From assembly GCA_026545225.1 (NCBI GenBank), contig CM048846.1:36343501-36407500 (forward strand): a stretch of DNA of 64,000 bases. Direction: 5' to 3'. The stretch comes from Cornus controversa (Eukaryota; Streptophyta; Magnoliopsida; Cornales; Cornaceae). A model generated the notes under the pieces. It did not search any database. It had not been told where the DNA came from and saw only the letters and a list, made by a program, of their open reading frames with translations. The position numbers were made by a program, and so were the translations under genes. This document shows, piece by piece, positions 35,691 through 48,386 of the stretch (its first letter is position 1; every line of letters begins with the position of its first letter).

Positions 35691-37208
35691 TGTTCGACGT
35701 GCAAAACACAGATAAAATAATATGGAATAATGTCGTTGTTGTTTTACACTTCGACAAAAAAAAAGAATTTATAAAACCCTACAAATACTCTACTAAAATT
35801 AGTAAAGTGGTGAGTAGGGGTCGAACCCACAGAGACTGCATTGGTTGTGTTGTTAAGCTATCAAGATCTTGTCTAATTTAATTGAAAGAGAATTTGTTTT
35901 GTTTTTAAATTAAGTTGATGAAATTAAATAACATAAATAAATGATGGATACTGGAGATAGAGGGTCCTGGGAATTGACTTCACCACTAACCTTCTGACAA
36001 TGACAATTGTACTAATTTGGGACGTTTAATCTATGCATTCAGAAAAGAATGGCTACAAGCCAAATTCAATTCTATCAAGAGAATTCATTCAACATACAAT
36101 TAAGCATAACTCGTCTTCGCTTAGCATGGCCTATACATCTGATTAACTAATGATATGATAACCCATCTTCGCTTAGTACGAATTATAAAAACTCTAAATT
36201 GAATGATCTATGAAAACTATTGTATAACCTGTCTTAACAAAATCACAGAAGTTGAAAAGAACTAAACCCTAATCATTGCAAATTTAGATCCATTCTACAA
36301 GAACAAGAATAAACATGCAATGATTTCATTCAAATTAAAACTAACAGCACAGCTGTTGTTTATGTCTGAGTTATACAATTAATGCACAAAATAAATAATT
36401 CCCAAATTAATATACAAACTAATACATTGAAAGATAGGTTAGGGTTACATCACTTCCCCGGAATGGTGTTTAGTTGTTCATGATCGGAGGTCCAAGCTTG
36501 AACGATGATGAAGTCGTCGTCGTCTTGCCCATATCGTCACGAATCGCCTCTGTATATCTCTCTCTGCTTCCCCCCTCCAGAATACCCTAGTTTTCTTCGT
36601 TTCGTCATTTTTACTTTGCGAAAACAAACCAACGGGACACCTGGCCTTCCCAAAGTGGCAAGTGCGCATAAGAAAATGGCACTTGCTCCTCACAAAGTGG
36701 CATTTGCGCCCAAAAAGTGGCAGCTGCGCCAATAGGGCAGAGAGTTGATGAAAACATCCGTTTTAGGAACTTTTCGTGAAATATGAAATTGTGCAGAATT
36801 GAATTTCCTTCAACCCACGCGGAGTTTAGGTCGTTTTGACAATCGTATACGGAGATATGGTCTGAATACCAAAACGGGTCCAAAACTTTTTAGGCCTGAA
36901 TTGGCCCAATCTTCAATGCGAATAGGCCCGTGCTCCTTTTCTTCATTTAAATTCATTTCCAGCCCATTTCTTTAGTCCATTTAGTTTGGATCTTCAATAT
37001 ACGCATATCTCTCGTGGGCCAAGCTTCAGTGATAACTAAATGAGCACCATTTGCAGCCCGATTTCACCATTATTAATCAGAATTACCCTTAATCACCTGC
37101 AATCATAAAAAGATTAAAATTATTAATAAAAACATGAAAGAAATACTACTAAGACACTAATTCATTTAATTTTAGGGATATTGAATATACAATATTAATT
37201 GCTTATCA
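35691..37208 (-). repeat. F LTR 1 (outer 3' LTR)
   Basis: On the element strand it runs TGATAAGCAATTAATATTG to ...CGTCGAACA. As the leftmost LTR it abuts the CATAG target duplication. Confidence 0.93.
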
Positions 37209-37221
37209 CACCCCCAAACTT
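37209..37221 (-). other. F polypurine tract, unit 1
   Basis: Minus strand AAGTTTGGGGGTG next to the LTR. Copies lie at 41441, 45673 and 49905. Confidence 0.8.
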
Positions 37222-37288
37222 ACATATTGCTAGTCTCTTAGCAATACAAAACTAAAAATGAAATAAAACAACTAAACTATTTCCTCTT

Positions 37289-37403
37289 TCGTGGGAGATC
37301 CGATTGCATTTAGCATATGCAACAAGCCTTTTAAACCCCTAAGTTATCCCTAGTGGACGAGTGAAGTCTCGTGAGGGTTTCCAGAGATGTTACCCACAAA
37401 CAT
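37289..37403 (-). other. conserved two-hairpin block (F unit 1)
   Basis: TTGCAT/ATGCAA at 37304-37322 and ACGAG/CTCGT at 37357-37372 with loop TGAAGT. Repeated in units 2-4 at +4,232-bp steps. Confidence 0.6.
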
Positions 37404-37743
37404 GCCAAAATTTCTGTTTCAAACATTAATCAAGACGAAGACTACAAAATGTAGTTAAAAGACTTGCATTCAAGAATACTTTCAAATCCCTAAACCCCAT
37501 AATTCAAAACAATGGTTCTCACCCAAAATTTACATCAATCACAACTCAAAGAAACTAACTCTAGCCCCCTCATGAAAAGTGAACTAGCATTCATCAATGT
37601 GGTTTAAGCCGGCCTTGAGTGAGCAATTACAAGTCCCTTCAATTTATTGGATCCCCTTATTGAATGTATCACTCAAAACATGAACACATGCAAAAAAAAA
37701 ATTTTATTTTTTTATTTTATTTTATTTTTTTATATATGGTTGT

Positions 37744-38050
37744 GCAATGCCCAGGTTTATTAGGCTTTCGAATTGATCCATGTAGCGAGCTTTCAGCCTG
37801 TGACTCCCAAACCAAATGGCTTTAGGGCACCAGGTTTCAAGATACCTCGAGGGACCTAATAACTCGAATCAAAACGGCCACAAACCATAGACTAACCAAT
37901 AACGCAATACCTAGGTTTATTAGGCTTTCGAATTGGTCCATGTAGCGAGCTTTCAGCCTGTGACTCCCAAACCAAATGGCTTTAGGGCACCAGGTTTCAA
38001 GGTACCCCGAAGGACCTAATAACTCGAACCAAAACGGCCACAAACCATAG
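37744..38050 (-). repeat. F 160-bp tandem duplication, unit 1
   Basis: Copies at 37744-37890 and 37904-38050, each closed by TTATTAGG/CCTAATAA. The same duplication with the same period is in D, so it predates the split of D and F. Present in every F unit. Confidence 0.85.
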
Positions 38051-38444
38051 GATTATTTTTTTTATTGTATTATTTTTCTTTTTACAAGTGTAGCATGTTT
38101 AAAATATTTATTCTCAAGGGATACCAACTTATATTCAGCACACATAATTGATACTCAAAGCCAAGTACAAACCCCACTAACTCTACTAGTGTGCATGTGA
38201 ATTGTGAAAAGAACTAGAGTCAACCACTTCAAGTCATGTCAATGCTAATAACGACTTAAACCACTGCATTCAAACCATAGTTTCTAGAAATGTTACACAT
38301 ACTCTACAATTACAAGTCAAGAACCTACATAAAGTATTAAACTCTTGATTGGTGTTAAAACATCTAAACTGAAAACAAAACAACCTAAAATAAATAAATA
38401 AATAAACAAACAAAAGTGTTCTTCCTTACCCCCAAACTTGAATC

Positions 38445-38464
38445 ACACATTGTCCTCAATGTGT
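38445..38464 (-). other. hairpin upstream of an internal G-tract (F unit 1)
   Basis: ACACATTG and CAATGTGT form an 8-bp perfect stem around TCCT. On the element strand it is followed by a TCAAGTTTGGGGG tract. Repeated in units 2-4. Confidence 0.7.
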
Positions 38465-38776
38465 AACAAAAATATAAAGCGTATGGTAAGTGATAGAACA
38501 ATATTACCGTAGTGGTAGAATTGTAAAAATTTGACAAAGCATTCACATGAATAAGGGTTGGCCATCCCCCCAAACTTGGATGCAAGAACCTGTCATAAAA
38601 AATACAACTACACACCACGCATATTAAAAGGAAAAAAAAATATTAAAAGGAAAAAAAATAATAAAATAAAATGAATGTAACAAAATGAAAAAAAAACACA
38701 AATAATAATTAAAATGAAAAAAAAATAAATGAAAAGAAAAACACACTCTTCCTAACTACTACTTTTGATGGAAGGT

Positions 38777-39700
38777 TCACCCTATACCACATCTCTTGAG
38801 GAGCTCTAAGAGTGTCCCCCCTATTTTGTCCTCACTTTCTTGTGCCGGAATCCAAACAATTTTTAGGCACCTATTATCTATATCAATGTGAGGCTTTAAG
38901 AAAAATGAATCAATCGAATAAAATTCGACTAATTCAGGAAAACATGACCCTTTAACTTGTTCTTGACTAATTTTCTCATTGATGTCTAATTTGTCACTAC
39001 TCAAGTCAAAAACAAAGGTAAAAAGTGGACTCTCATTAGGACTTAAGTGATCACACTTAAGTTCTTCATGTAATGTTTTGGAGTCCGGTATGGGTAATGG
39101 TTCCACAAAGGGGGCATGGTCTAACTCAATTGGTTGTGTGAGTTCAATATTAGTCATGTGCTGACTTGGAAGTTCCTCTTGATCTTCACAATTCAAAGCA
39201 TTGGTTATTTCCTCGATTTGAACTTCTAGCCTAGCTATGGATTGTGAATGTGAATTTAACAATTTAGTTTGTTCTTCATGTTTGCCAATTTGTTCATCAA
39301 GTTTGCTAAGGGCAGCCAAAACTTTGTCCTCAAATCCCGGAGAATAAGTATGATAAAATGGATCATCACTCGGTATAGAAAAATTTTCATGTGTGTATTC
39401 AGGATAAAAATCATAATATTGTCCCGCAGTAGGACAATTTATCACATGATGAAAAGGACTAAAGCAACATGCACATGACTCATATGGTATGGACGAGTGA
39501 GTAGGAGTAGCATTACTAAAGGGCATAAATTGGTCCAATCTCCATGATAATATATCTAATTTTTTAGACACATCCATTGAATTTTCACTCACATTCTCCA
39601 TAACACAACCAAATTGATCAAAACATGCCTCTGAAGGACACTCATACTGAAATGACATGTTTAAAAAAAAATCAAAATTAAAAGAAACTAACAATCCCAA
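38777..39700 (-). CDS. gag-like zinc-knuckle protein, F unit 1
   Basis: A 307-codon ORF, the only one of note in the unit, placed just after the primer site. A second Met at residue 15 (MSFQYECPSEACFDQF) may be the true start. Residues about 79-92 hold CACCFSPFHHVINC, an exact C-X2-C-X4-H-X4-C knuckle like that of Athila gag. Residues about 125-170 form a coiled coil with LLNSHSQSIARLEVQIEEI; the SHSQSIA.L motif also follows the knuckle in Athila gag. The tail is acidic. The large gag core, protease and all enzymes are absent. Inference: it may help package F RNA in particles made by a partner such as an Athila element. Confidence 0.65.
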   Translation of the reverse strand: MGLLVSFNFDFFLNMSFQYECPSEACFDQFGCVMENVSENSMDVSKKLDILSWRLDQFMPFSNATPTHSSIPYESCACCFSPFHHVINCPTAGQYYDFYPEYTHENFSIPSDDPFYHTYSPGFEDKVLAALSKLDEQIGKHEEQTKLLNSHSQSIARLEVQIEEITNALNCEDQEELPSQHMTNIELTQPIELDHAPFVEPLPIPDSKTLHEELKCDHLSPNESPLFTFVFDLSSDKLDINEKISQEQVKGSCFPELVEFYSIDSFFLKPHIDIDNRCLKIVWIPAQESEDKIGGTLLELLKRCGIG

Positions 39701-39901
39701 ACATAAGTGAATGAATTAAAATACAAAAACTCACAAGACGTCCTGAAATTTCAACTTCTTTCCACTTGTGTAGTAGCTCTTGTACCTATATTCAAACACA
39801 CAAAACACCTAAAATAAATTAAAAATAGAATATATACAAGTCCTAAATTATAATTAAAATAGACTTAATCTTTAAACTTAACAACACAATCATGATCGCA
39901 G

Positions 39902-39919
39902 TCCCCGGCAACGGCGCCA
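39902..39919 (-). other. F primer-binding site, unit 1
   Basis: Minus strand TGGCGCCGTTGCCGGGGA, 3 nt inside the LTR. Copies at 44134, 48366 and 52598. Complementary to plant tRNA-Asp. Confidence 0.85.
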
Positions 39920-39922
39920 TTT

Positions 39923-41440
39923 TGTTCGACGTGCAAAACACAGATAAAATAATATGGAATAATGTCGTTGTTGTTTTACACTTCGACAAAAAAAAAGAAT
40001 TTATAAAACCCTACAAATACTCTACTAAAATTAGTAAAGTGGTGAGTAGGGGTCGAACCCACAGAGACTGCATTGGTTGTGTTGTTAAGCTATCAAGATC
40101 TTGTCTAATTTAATTGAAAGAGAATTTGTTTTGTTTTTAAATTAAGTTGATGAAATTAAATAACATAAATAAATGATGGATACTGGAGATAGAGGGTCCT
40201 GGGAATTGACTTCACCACTAACCTTCTGACAATGACAATTGTACTAATTTGGGACGTTTAATCTATGCATTCAGAAAAGAATGGCTACAAGCCAAATTCA
40301 ATTCTATCAAGAGAATTCATTCAACATACAATTAAGCATAACTCGTCTTCGCTTAGCATGGCCTATACATCTGATTAACTAATGATATGATAACCCATCT
40401 TCGCTTAGTACGAATTATAAAAACTCTAAATTGAATGATCTATGAAAACTATTGTATAACCTGTCTTAACAAAATCACAGAAGTTGAAAAGAACTAAACC
40501 CTAATCATTGCAAATTTAGATCCATTCTACAAGAACAAGAATAAACATGCAATGATTTCATTCAAATTAAAACTAACAGCACAGCTGTTGTTTATGTCTG
40601 AGTTATACAATTAATGCACAAAATAAATAATTCCCAAATTAATATACAAACTAATACATTGAAAGATAGGTTAGGGTTACATCACTTCCCCGGAATGGTG
40701 TTTAGTTGTTCATGATCGGAGGTCCAAGCTTGAACGATGATGAAGTCGTCGTCGTCTTGCCCATATCGTCACGAATCGCCTCTGTATATCTCTCTCTGCT
40801 TCCCCCCTCCAGAATACCCTAGTTTTCTTCGTTTCGTCATTTTTACTTTGCGAAAACAAACCAACGGGACACCTGGCCTTCCCAAAGTGGCAAGTGCGCA
40901 TAAGAAAATGGCACTTGCTCCTCACAAAGTGGCATTTGCGCCCAAAAAGTGGCAGCTGCGCCAATAGGGCAGAGAGTTGATGAAAACATCCGTTTTAGGA
41001 ACTTTTCGTGAAATATGAAATTGTGCAGAATTGAATTTCCTTCAACCCACGCGGAGTTTAGGTCGTTTTGACAATCGTATACGGAGATATGGTCTGAATA
41101 CCAAAACGGGTCCAAAACTTTTTAGGCCTGAATTGGCCCAATCTTCAATGCGAATAGGCCCGTGCTCCTTTTCTTCATTTAAATTCATTTCCAGCCCATT
41201 TCTTTAGTCCATTTAGTTTGGATCTTCAATATACGCATATCTCTCGTGGGCCAAGCTTCAGTGATAACTAAATGAGCACCATTTGCAGCCCGATTTCACC
41301 ATTATTAATCAGAATTACCCTTAATCACCTGCAATCATAAAAAGATTAAAATTATTAATAAAAACATGAAAGAAATACTACTAAGACACTAATTCATTTA
41401 ATTTTAGGGATATTGAATATACAATATTAATTGCTTATCA
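39923..41440 (-). repeat. F LTR 2 (shared by units 1 and 2)
   Basis: Serves both as the 5' LTR of unit 1 and the 3' LTR of unit 2, with no bases in between. No difference from LTR 1 noticed. Confidence 0.93.
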
Positions 41441-43008
41441 CACCCCCAAACTTACATATTGCTAGTCTCTTAGCAATACAAAACTAAAAATGAAATAAAA
41501 CAACTAAACTATTTCCTCTTTCGTGGGAGATCCGATTGCATTTAGCATATGCAACAAGCCTTTTAAACCCCTAAGTTATCCCTAGTGGACGAGTGAAGTC
41601 TCGTGAGGGTTTCCAGAGATGTTACCCACAAACATGCCAAAATTTCTGTTTCAAACATTAATCAAGACGAAGACTACAAAATGTAGTTAAAAGACTTGCA
41701 TTCAAGAATACTTTCAAATCCCTAAACCCCATAATTCAAAACAATGGTTCTCACCCAAAATTTACATCAATCACAACTCAAAGAAACTAACTCTAGCCCC
41801 CTCATGAAAAGTGAACTAGCATTCATCAATGTGGTTTAAGCCGGCCTTGAGTGAGCAATTACAAGTCCCTTCAATTTATTGGATCCCCTTATTGAATGTA
41901 TCACTCAAAACATGAACACATGCAAAAAAAAAATTTTATTTTTTTATTTTATTTTATTTTTTTATATATGGTTGTGCAATGCCCAGGTTTATTAGGCTTT
42001 CGAATTGATCCATGTAGCGAGCTTTCAGCCTGTGACTCCCAAACCAAATGGCTTTAGGGCACCAGGTTTCAAGATACCTCGAGGGACCTAATAACTCGAA
42101 TCAAAACGGCCACAAACCATAGACTAACCAATAACGCAATACCTAGGTTTATTAGGCTTTCGAATTGGTCCATGTAGCGAGCTTTCAGCCTGTGACTCCC
42201 AAACCAAATGGCTTTAGGGCACCAGGTTTCAAGGTACCCCGAAGGACCTAATAACTCGAACCAAAACGGCCACAAACCATAGGATTATTTTTTTTATTGT
42301 ATTATTTTTCTTTTTACAAGTGTAGCATGTTTAAAATATTTATTCTCAAGGGATACCAACTTATATTCAGCACACATAATTGATACTCAAAGCCAAGTAC
42401 AAACCCCACTAACTCTACTAGTGTGCATGTGAATTGTGAAAAGAACTAGAGTCAACCACTTCAAGTCATGTCAATGCTAATAACGACTTAAACCACTGCA
42501 TTCAAACCATAGTTTCTAGAAATGTTACACATACTCTACAATTACAAGTCAAGAACCTACATAAAGTATTAAACTCTTGATTGGTGTTAAAACATCTAAA
42601 CTGAAAACAAAACAACCTAAAATAAATAAATAAATAAACAAACAAAAGTGTTCTTCCTTACCCCCAAACTTGAATCACACATTGTCCTCAATGTGTAACA
42701 AAAATATAAAGCGTATGGTAAGTGATAGAACAATATTACCGTAGTGGTAGAATTGTAAAAATTTGACAAAGCATTCACATGAATAAGGGTTGGCCATCCC
42801 CCCAAACTTGGATGCAAGAACCTGTCATAAAAAATACAACTACACACCGCGCATATTAAAAGGAAAAAAAAATATTAAAAGGAAAAAAAATAATAAAATA
42901 AAATGAATGTAACAAAATGAAAAACAAACACAAATAATAATTAAAATGAAAAAAAAATAAATGAAAAGAAAAACACATTCTTCCTAACTACTACTTTTGA
43001 TGGAAGGT

Positions 43009-43932
43009 TCACCCTATACCACATCTCTTGAGGAGCTCTAAGAGTGTCCCCCCTATTTTGTCCTCACTTTCTTGTGCCGGAATCCAAACAATTTTTAGGC
43101 ACCTATTATCTATATCAATGTGAGGCTTTAAGAAAAATGAATCAATCGAATAAAATTCGACTAATTCAGGAAAACATGACCCTTTAACTTGTTCTTGACT
43201 AATTTTCTCATTGATGTCTAATTTGTCACTACTCAAGTCAAAAACAAAGGTAAAAAGTGGACTCTCATTAGGACTTAAGTGATCACACTTAAGTTCTTCA
43301 TGTAATGTTTTGGAGTCCGGTATGGGTAATGGTTCCACAAAGGGGGCATGGTCTAACTCAATTGGTTGTGTGAGTTCAATATTAGTCATGGGCTGACTTG
43401 GAAGTTCCTCTTGATCTTCACAATTCAAAGCATTGGTTATTTCCTCGATTTGAACTTCTAGCCTAGCTATGGATTGTGAATGTGAATTTAACAATTTAGT
43501 TTGTTCTTCATGTTTGCCAATTTGTTCATCAAGTTTGCTAAGGGCAGCCAAAACTTTGTCCTCAAATCCCGGAGAATAAGTATGATAAAATGGATCATCA
43601 CTCGGTATAGAAAAATTTTCATGTGTGTATTCAGGATAAAAATCATAATATTGTCCCGCAGTAGGACAATTTATCACATGATGAAAAGGACTAAAGCAAC
43701 ATGCACATGACTCATATGGTATGGACGAGTGAGTAGGAGTAGCATTACTAAAGGGCATAAATTGGTCCAATCTCCATGATAATATATCTAATTTTTTAGA
43801 CACATCCATTGAATTTTCACTCACATTCTCCATAACACAACCAAATTGATCAAAACATGCCTCTGAAGGACACTCATACTGAAATGACATGTTTAAAAAA
43901 AAATCAAAATTAAAAGAAACTAACAATCCCAA
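43009..43932 (-). CDS. gag-like zinc-knuckle protein, F unit 2
   Basis: 307 codons, with one residue different from unit 1 (in the EELPSQ.M segment). Same knuckle and coiled coil. Open throughout. Confidence 0.65.
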   Translation of the reverse strand: MGLLVSFNFDFFLNMSFQYECPSEACFDQFGCVMENVSENSMDVSKKLDILSWRLDQFMPFSNATPTHSSIPYESCACCFSPFHHVINCPTAGQYYDFYPEYTHENFSIPSDDPFYHTYSPGFEDKVLAALSKLDEQIGKHEEQTKLLNSHSQSIARLEVQIEEITNALNCEDQEELPSQPMTNIELTQPIELDHAPFVEPLPIPDSKTLHEELKCDHLSPNESPLFTFVFDLSSDKLDINEKISQEQVKGSCFPELVEFYSIDSFFLKPHIDIDNRCLKIVWIPAQESEDKIGGTLLELLKRCGIG

Positions 43933-44154
43933 ACATAAGTGAATGAATTAAAATACAAAAACTCACAAGACGTCCTGAAATTTCAACTTCTTTCCACTTG
44001 TGTAGTAGCTCTTGTACCTATATTCAAACACACAAAACACCTAAAATAAATTAAAAATAGAATATATACAAGTCCTAAATTATAATTAAAATAGACTTAA
44101 TCTTTAAACTTAACAACACAATCATGATCGCAGTCCCCGGCAACGGCGCCATTT

Positions 44155-45672
44155 TGTTCGACGTGCAAAACACAGATAAAATAATATGGAATAATGTCGT
44201 TGTTGTTTTACACTTCGACAAAAAAAAAGAATTTATAAAACCCTACAAATACTCTACTAAAATTAGTAAAGTGGTGAGTAGGGGTCGAACCCACAGAGAC
44301 TGCATTGGTTGTGTTGTTAAGCTATCAAGATCTTGTCTAATTTAATTGAAAGAGAATTTGTTTTGTTTTTAAATTAAGTTGATGAAATTAAATAACATAA
44401 ATAAATGATGGATACTGGAGATAGAGGGTCCTGGGAATTGACTTCACCACTAACCTTCTGACAATGACAATTGTACTAATTTGGGACGTTTAATCTATGC
44501 ATTCAGAAAAGAATGGCTACAAGCCAAATTCAATTCTATCAAGAGAATTCATTCAACATACAATTAAGCATAACTCGTCTTCGCTTAGCATGGCCTATAC
44601 ATCTGATTAACTAATGATATGATAACCCATCTTCGCTTAGTACGAATTATAAAAACTCTAAATTGAATGATCTATGAAAACTATTGTATAACCTGTCTTA
44701 ACAAAATCACAGAAGTTGAAAAGAACTAAACCCTAATCATTGCAAATTTAGATCCATTCTACAAGAACAAGAATAAACATGCAATGATTTCATTCAAATT
44801 AAAACTAACAGCACAGCTGTTGTTTATGTCTGAGTTATACAATTAATGCACAAAATAAATAATTCCCAAATTAATATACAAACTAATACATTGAAAGATA
44901 GGTTAGGGTTACATCACTTCCCCGGAATGGTGTTTAGTTGTTCATGATCGGAGGTCCAAGCTTGAACGATGATGAAGTCGTCGTCGTCTTGCCCATATCG
45001 TCACGAATCGCCTCTGTATATCTCTCTCTGCTTCCCCCCTCCAGAATACCCTAGTTTTCTTCGTTTCGTCATTTTTACTTTGCGAAAACAAACCAACGGG
45101 ACACCTGGCCTTCCCAAAGTGGCAAGTGCGCATAAGAAAATGGCACTTGCTCCTCACAAAGTGGCATTTGCGCCCAAAAAGTGGCAGCTGCGCCAATAGG
45201 GCAGAGAGTTGATGAAAACATCCGTTTTAGGAACTTTTCGTGAAATATGAAATTGTGCAGAATTGAATTTCCTTCAACCCACGCGGAGTTTAGGTCGTTT
45301 TGACAATCGTATACGGAGATATGGTCTGAATACCAAAACGGGTCCAAAACTTTTTAGGCCTGAATTGGCCCAATCTTCAATGCGAATAGGCCCGTGCTCC
45401 TTTTCTTCATTTAAATTCATTTCCAGCCCATTTCTTTAGTCCATTTAGTTTGGATCTTCAATATACGCATATCTCTCGTGGGCCAAGCTTCAGTGATAAC
45501 TAAATGAGCACCATTTGCAGCCCGATTTCACCATTATTAATCAGAATTACCCTTAATCACCTGCAATCATAAAAAGATTAAAATTATTAATAAAAACATG
45601 AAAGAAATACTACTAAGACACTAATTCATTTAATTTTAGGGATATTGAATATACAATATTAATTGCTTATCA
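44155..45672 (-). repeat. F LTR 3 (shared by units 2 and 3)
   Basis: No difference from LTRs 1 and 2 noticed by eye. Confidence 0.93.
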
Positions 45673-47240
45673 CACCCCCAAACTTACATATTGCTAGTCT
45701 CTTAGCAATACAAAACTAAAAATGAAATAAAACAACTAAACTATTTCCTCTTTCGTGGGAGATCCGATTGCATTTAGCATATGCAACAAGCCTTTTAAAC
45801 CCCTAAGTTATCCCTAGTGGACGAGTGAAGTCTCGTGAGGGTTTCCAGAGATGTTACCCACAAACATGCCAAAATTTCTGTTTCAAACATTAATCAAGAC
45901 GAAGACTACAAAATGTAGTTAAAAGACTTGCATTCAAGAATACTTTCAAATCCCTAAACCCCATAATTCAAAACAATGGTTCTCACCCAAAATTTACATC
46001 AATCACAACTCAAAGAAACTAACTCTAGCCCCCTCATGAAAAGTGAACTAGCATTCATCAATGTGGTTTAAGCCGGCCTTGAGTGAGCAATTACAAGTCC
46101 CTTCAATTTATTGGATCCCCTTATTGAATGTATCACTCAAAACATGAACACATGCAAAAAAAAAATTTTATTTTTTTATTTTATTTTATTTTTTTATATA
46201 TGGTTGTGCAATGCCCAGGTTTATTAGGCTTTCGAATTGATCCATGTAGCGAGCTTTCAGCCTGTGACTCCCAAACCAAATGGCTTTAGGGCACCAGGTT
46301 TCAAGATACCTCGAGGGACCTAATAACTCGAATCAAAACGGCCACAAACCATAGACTAACCAATAACGCAATACCTAGGTTTATTAGGCTTTCGAATTGG
46401 TCCATGTAGCGAGCTTTCAGCCTGTGACTCCCAAACCAAATGGCTTTAGGGCACCAGGTTTCAAGGTACCCCGAAGGACCTAATAACTCGAACCAAAACG
46501 GCCACAAACCATAGGATTATTTTTTTTATTGTATTATTTTTCTTTTTACAAGTGTAGCATGTTTAAAATATTTATTCTCAAGGGATACCAACTTATATTC
46601 AGCACACATAATTGATACTCAAAGCCAAGTACAAACCCCACTAACTCTACTAGTGTGCATGTGAATTGTGAAAAGAACTAGAGTCAACCACTTCAAGTCA
46701 TGTCAATGCTAATAACGACTTAAACCACTGCATTCAAACCATAGTTTCTAGAAATGTTACACATACTCTACAATTACAAGTCAAGAACCTACATAAAGTA
46801 TTAAACTCTTGATTGGTGTTAAAACATCTAAACTGAAAACAAAACAACCTAAAATAAATAAATAAATAAACAAACAAAAGTGTTCTTCCTTACCCCCAAA
46901 CTTGAATCACACATTGTCCTCAATGTGTAACAAAAATATAAAGCGTATGGTAAGTGATAGAACAATATTACCGTAGTGGTAGAATTGTAAAAATTTGACA
47001 AAGCATTCACATGAATAAGGGTTGGCCATCCCCCCAAACTTGGATGCAAGAACCTGTCATAAAAAATACAACTACACACCGCGCATATTAAAAGGAAAAA
47101 AAAATATTAAAAGGAAAAAAAATAATAAAATAAAATGAATGTAACAAAATGAAAAACAAACACAAATAATAATTAAAATGAAAAAAAAATAAATGAAAAG
47201 AAAAACACATTCTTCCTAACTACTACTTTTGATGGAAGGT

Positions 47241-48164
47241 TCACCCTATACCACATCTCTTGAGGAGCTCTAAGAGTGTCCCCCCTATTTTGTCCTCACT
47301 TTCTTGTGCCGGAATCCAAACAATTTTTAGGCACCTATTATCTATATCAATGTGAGGCTTTAAGAAAAATGAATCAATCGAATAAAATTCGACTAATTCA
47401 GGAAAACATGACCCTTTAACTTGTTCTTGACTAATTTTCTCATTGATGTCTAATTTGTCACTACTCAAGTCAAAAACAAAGGTAAAAAGTGGACTCTCAT
47501 TAGGACTTAAGTGATCACACTTAAGTTCTTCATGTAATGTTTTGGAGTCCGGTATGGGTAATGGTTCCACAAAGGGGGCATGGTCTAACTCAATTGGTTG
47601 TGTGAGTTCAATATTAGTCATGGGCTGACTTGGAAGTTCCTCTTGATCTTCACAATTCAAAGCATTGGTTATTTCCTCGATTTGAACTTCTAGCCTAGCT
47701 ATGGATTGTGAATGTGAATTTAACAATTTAGTTTGTTCTTCATGTTTGCCAATTTGTTCATCAAGTTTGCTAAGGGCAGCCAAAACTTTGTCCTCAAATC
47801 CCGGAGAATAAGTATGATAAAATGGATCATCACTCGGTATAGAAAAATTTTCATGTGTGTATTCAGGATAAAAATCATAATATTGTCCCGCAGTAGGACA
47901 ATTTATCACATGATGAAAAGGACTAAAGCAACATGCACATGACTCATATGGTATGGACGAGTGAGTAGGAGTAGCATTACTAAAGGGCATAAATTGGTCC
48001 AATCTCCATGATAATATATCTAATTTTTTAGACACATCCATTGAATTTTCACTCACATTCTCCATAACACAACCAAATTGATCAAAACATGCCTCTGAAG
48101 GACACTCATACTGAAATGACATGTTTAAAAAAAAATCAAAATTAAAAGAAACTAACAATCCCAA
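47241..48164 (-). CDS. gag-like zinc-knuckle protein, F unit 3
   Basis: 307 codons, identical to unit 2 in translation. Units 2 and 3 are therefore the most recent duplicates. Confidence 0.65.
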   Translation of the reverse strand: MGLLVSFNFDFFLNMSFQYECPSEACFDQFGCVMENVSENSMDVSKKLDILSWRLDQFMPFSNATPTHSSIPYESCACCFSPFHHVINCPTAGQYYDFYPEYTHENFSIPSDDPFYHTYSPGFEDKVLAALSKLDEQIGKHEEQTKLLNSHSQSIARLEVQIEEITNALNCEDQEELPSQPMTNIELTQPIELDHAPFVEPLPIPDSKTLHEELKCDHLSPNESPLFTFVFDLSSDKLDINEKISQEQVKGSCFPELVEFYSIDSFFLKPHIDIDNRCLKIVWIPAQESEDKIGGTLLELLKRCGIG

Positions 48165-48386
48165 ACATAAGTGAATGAATTAAAATACAAAAACTCACAA
48201 GACGTCCTGAAATTTCAACTTCTTTCCACTTGTGTAGTAGCTCTTGTACCTATATTCAAACACACAAAACACCTAAAATAAATTAAAAATAGAATATATA
48301 CAAGTCCTAAATTATAATTAAAATAGACTTAATCTTTAAACTTAACAACACAATCATGATCGCAGTCCCCGGCAACGGCGCCATTT

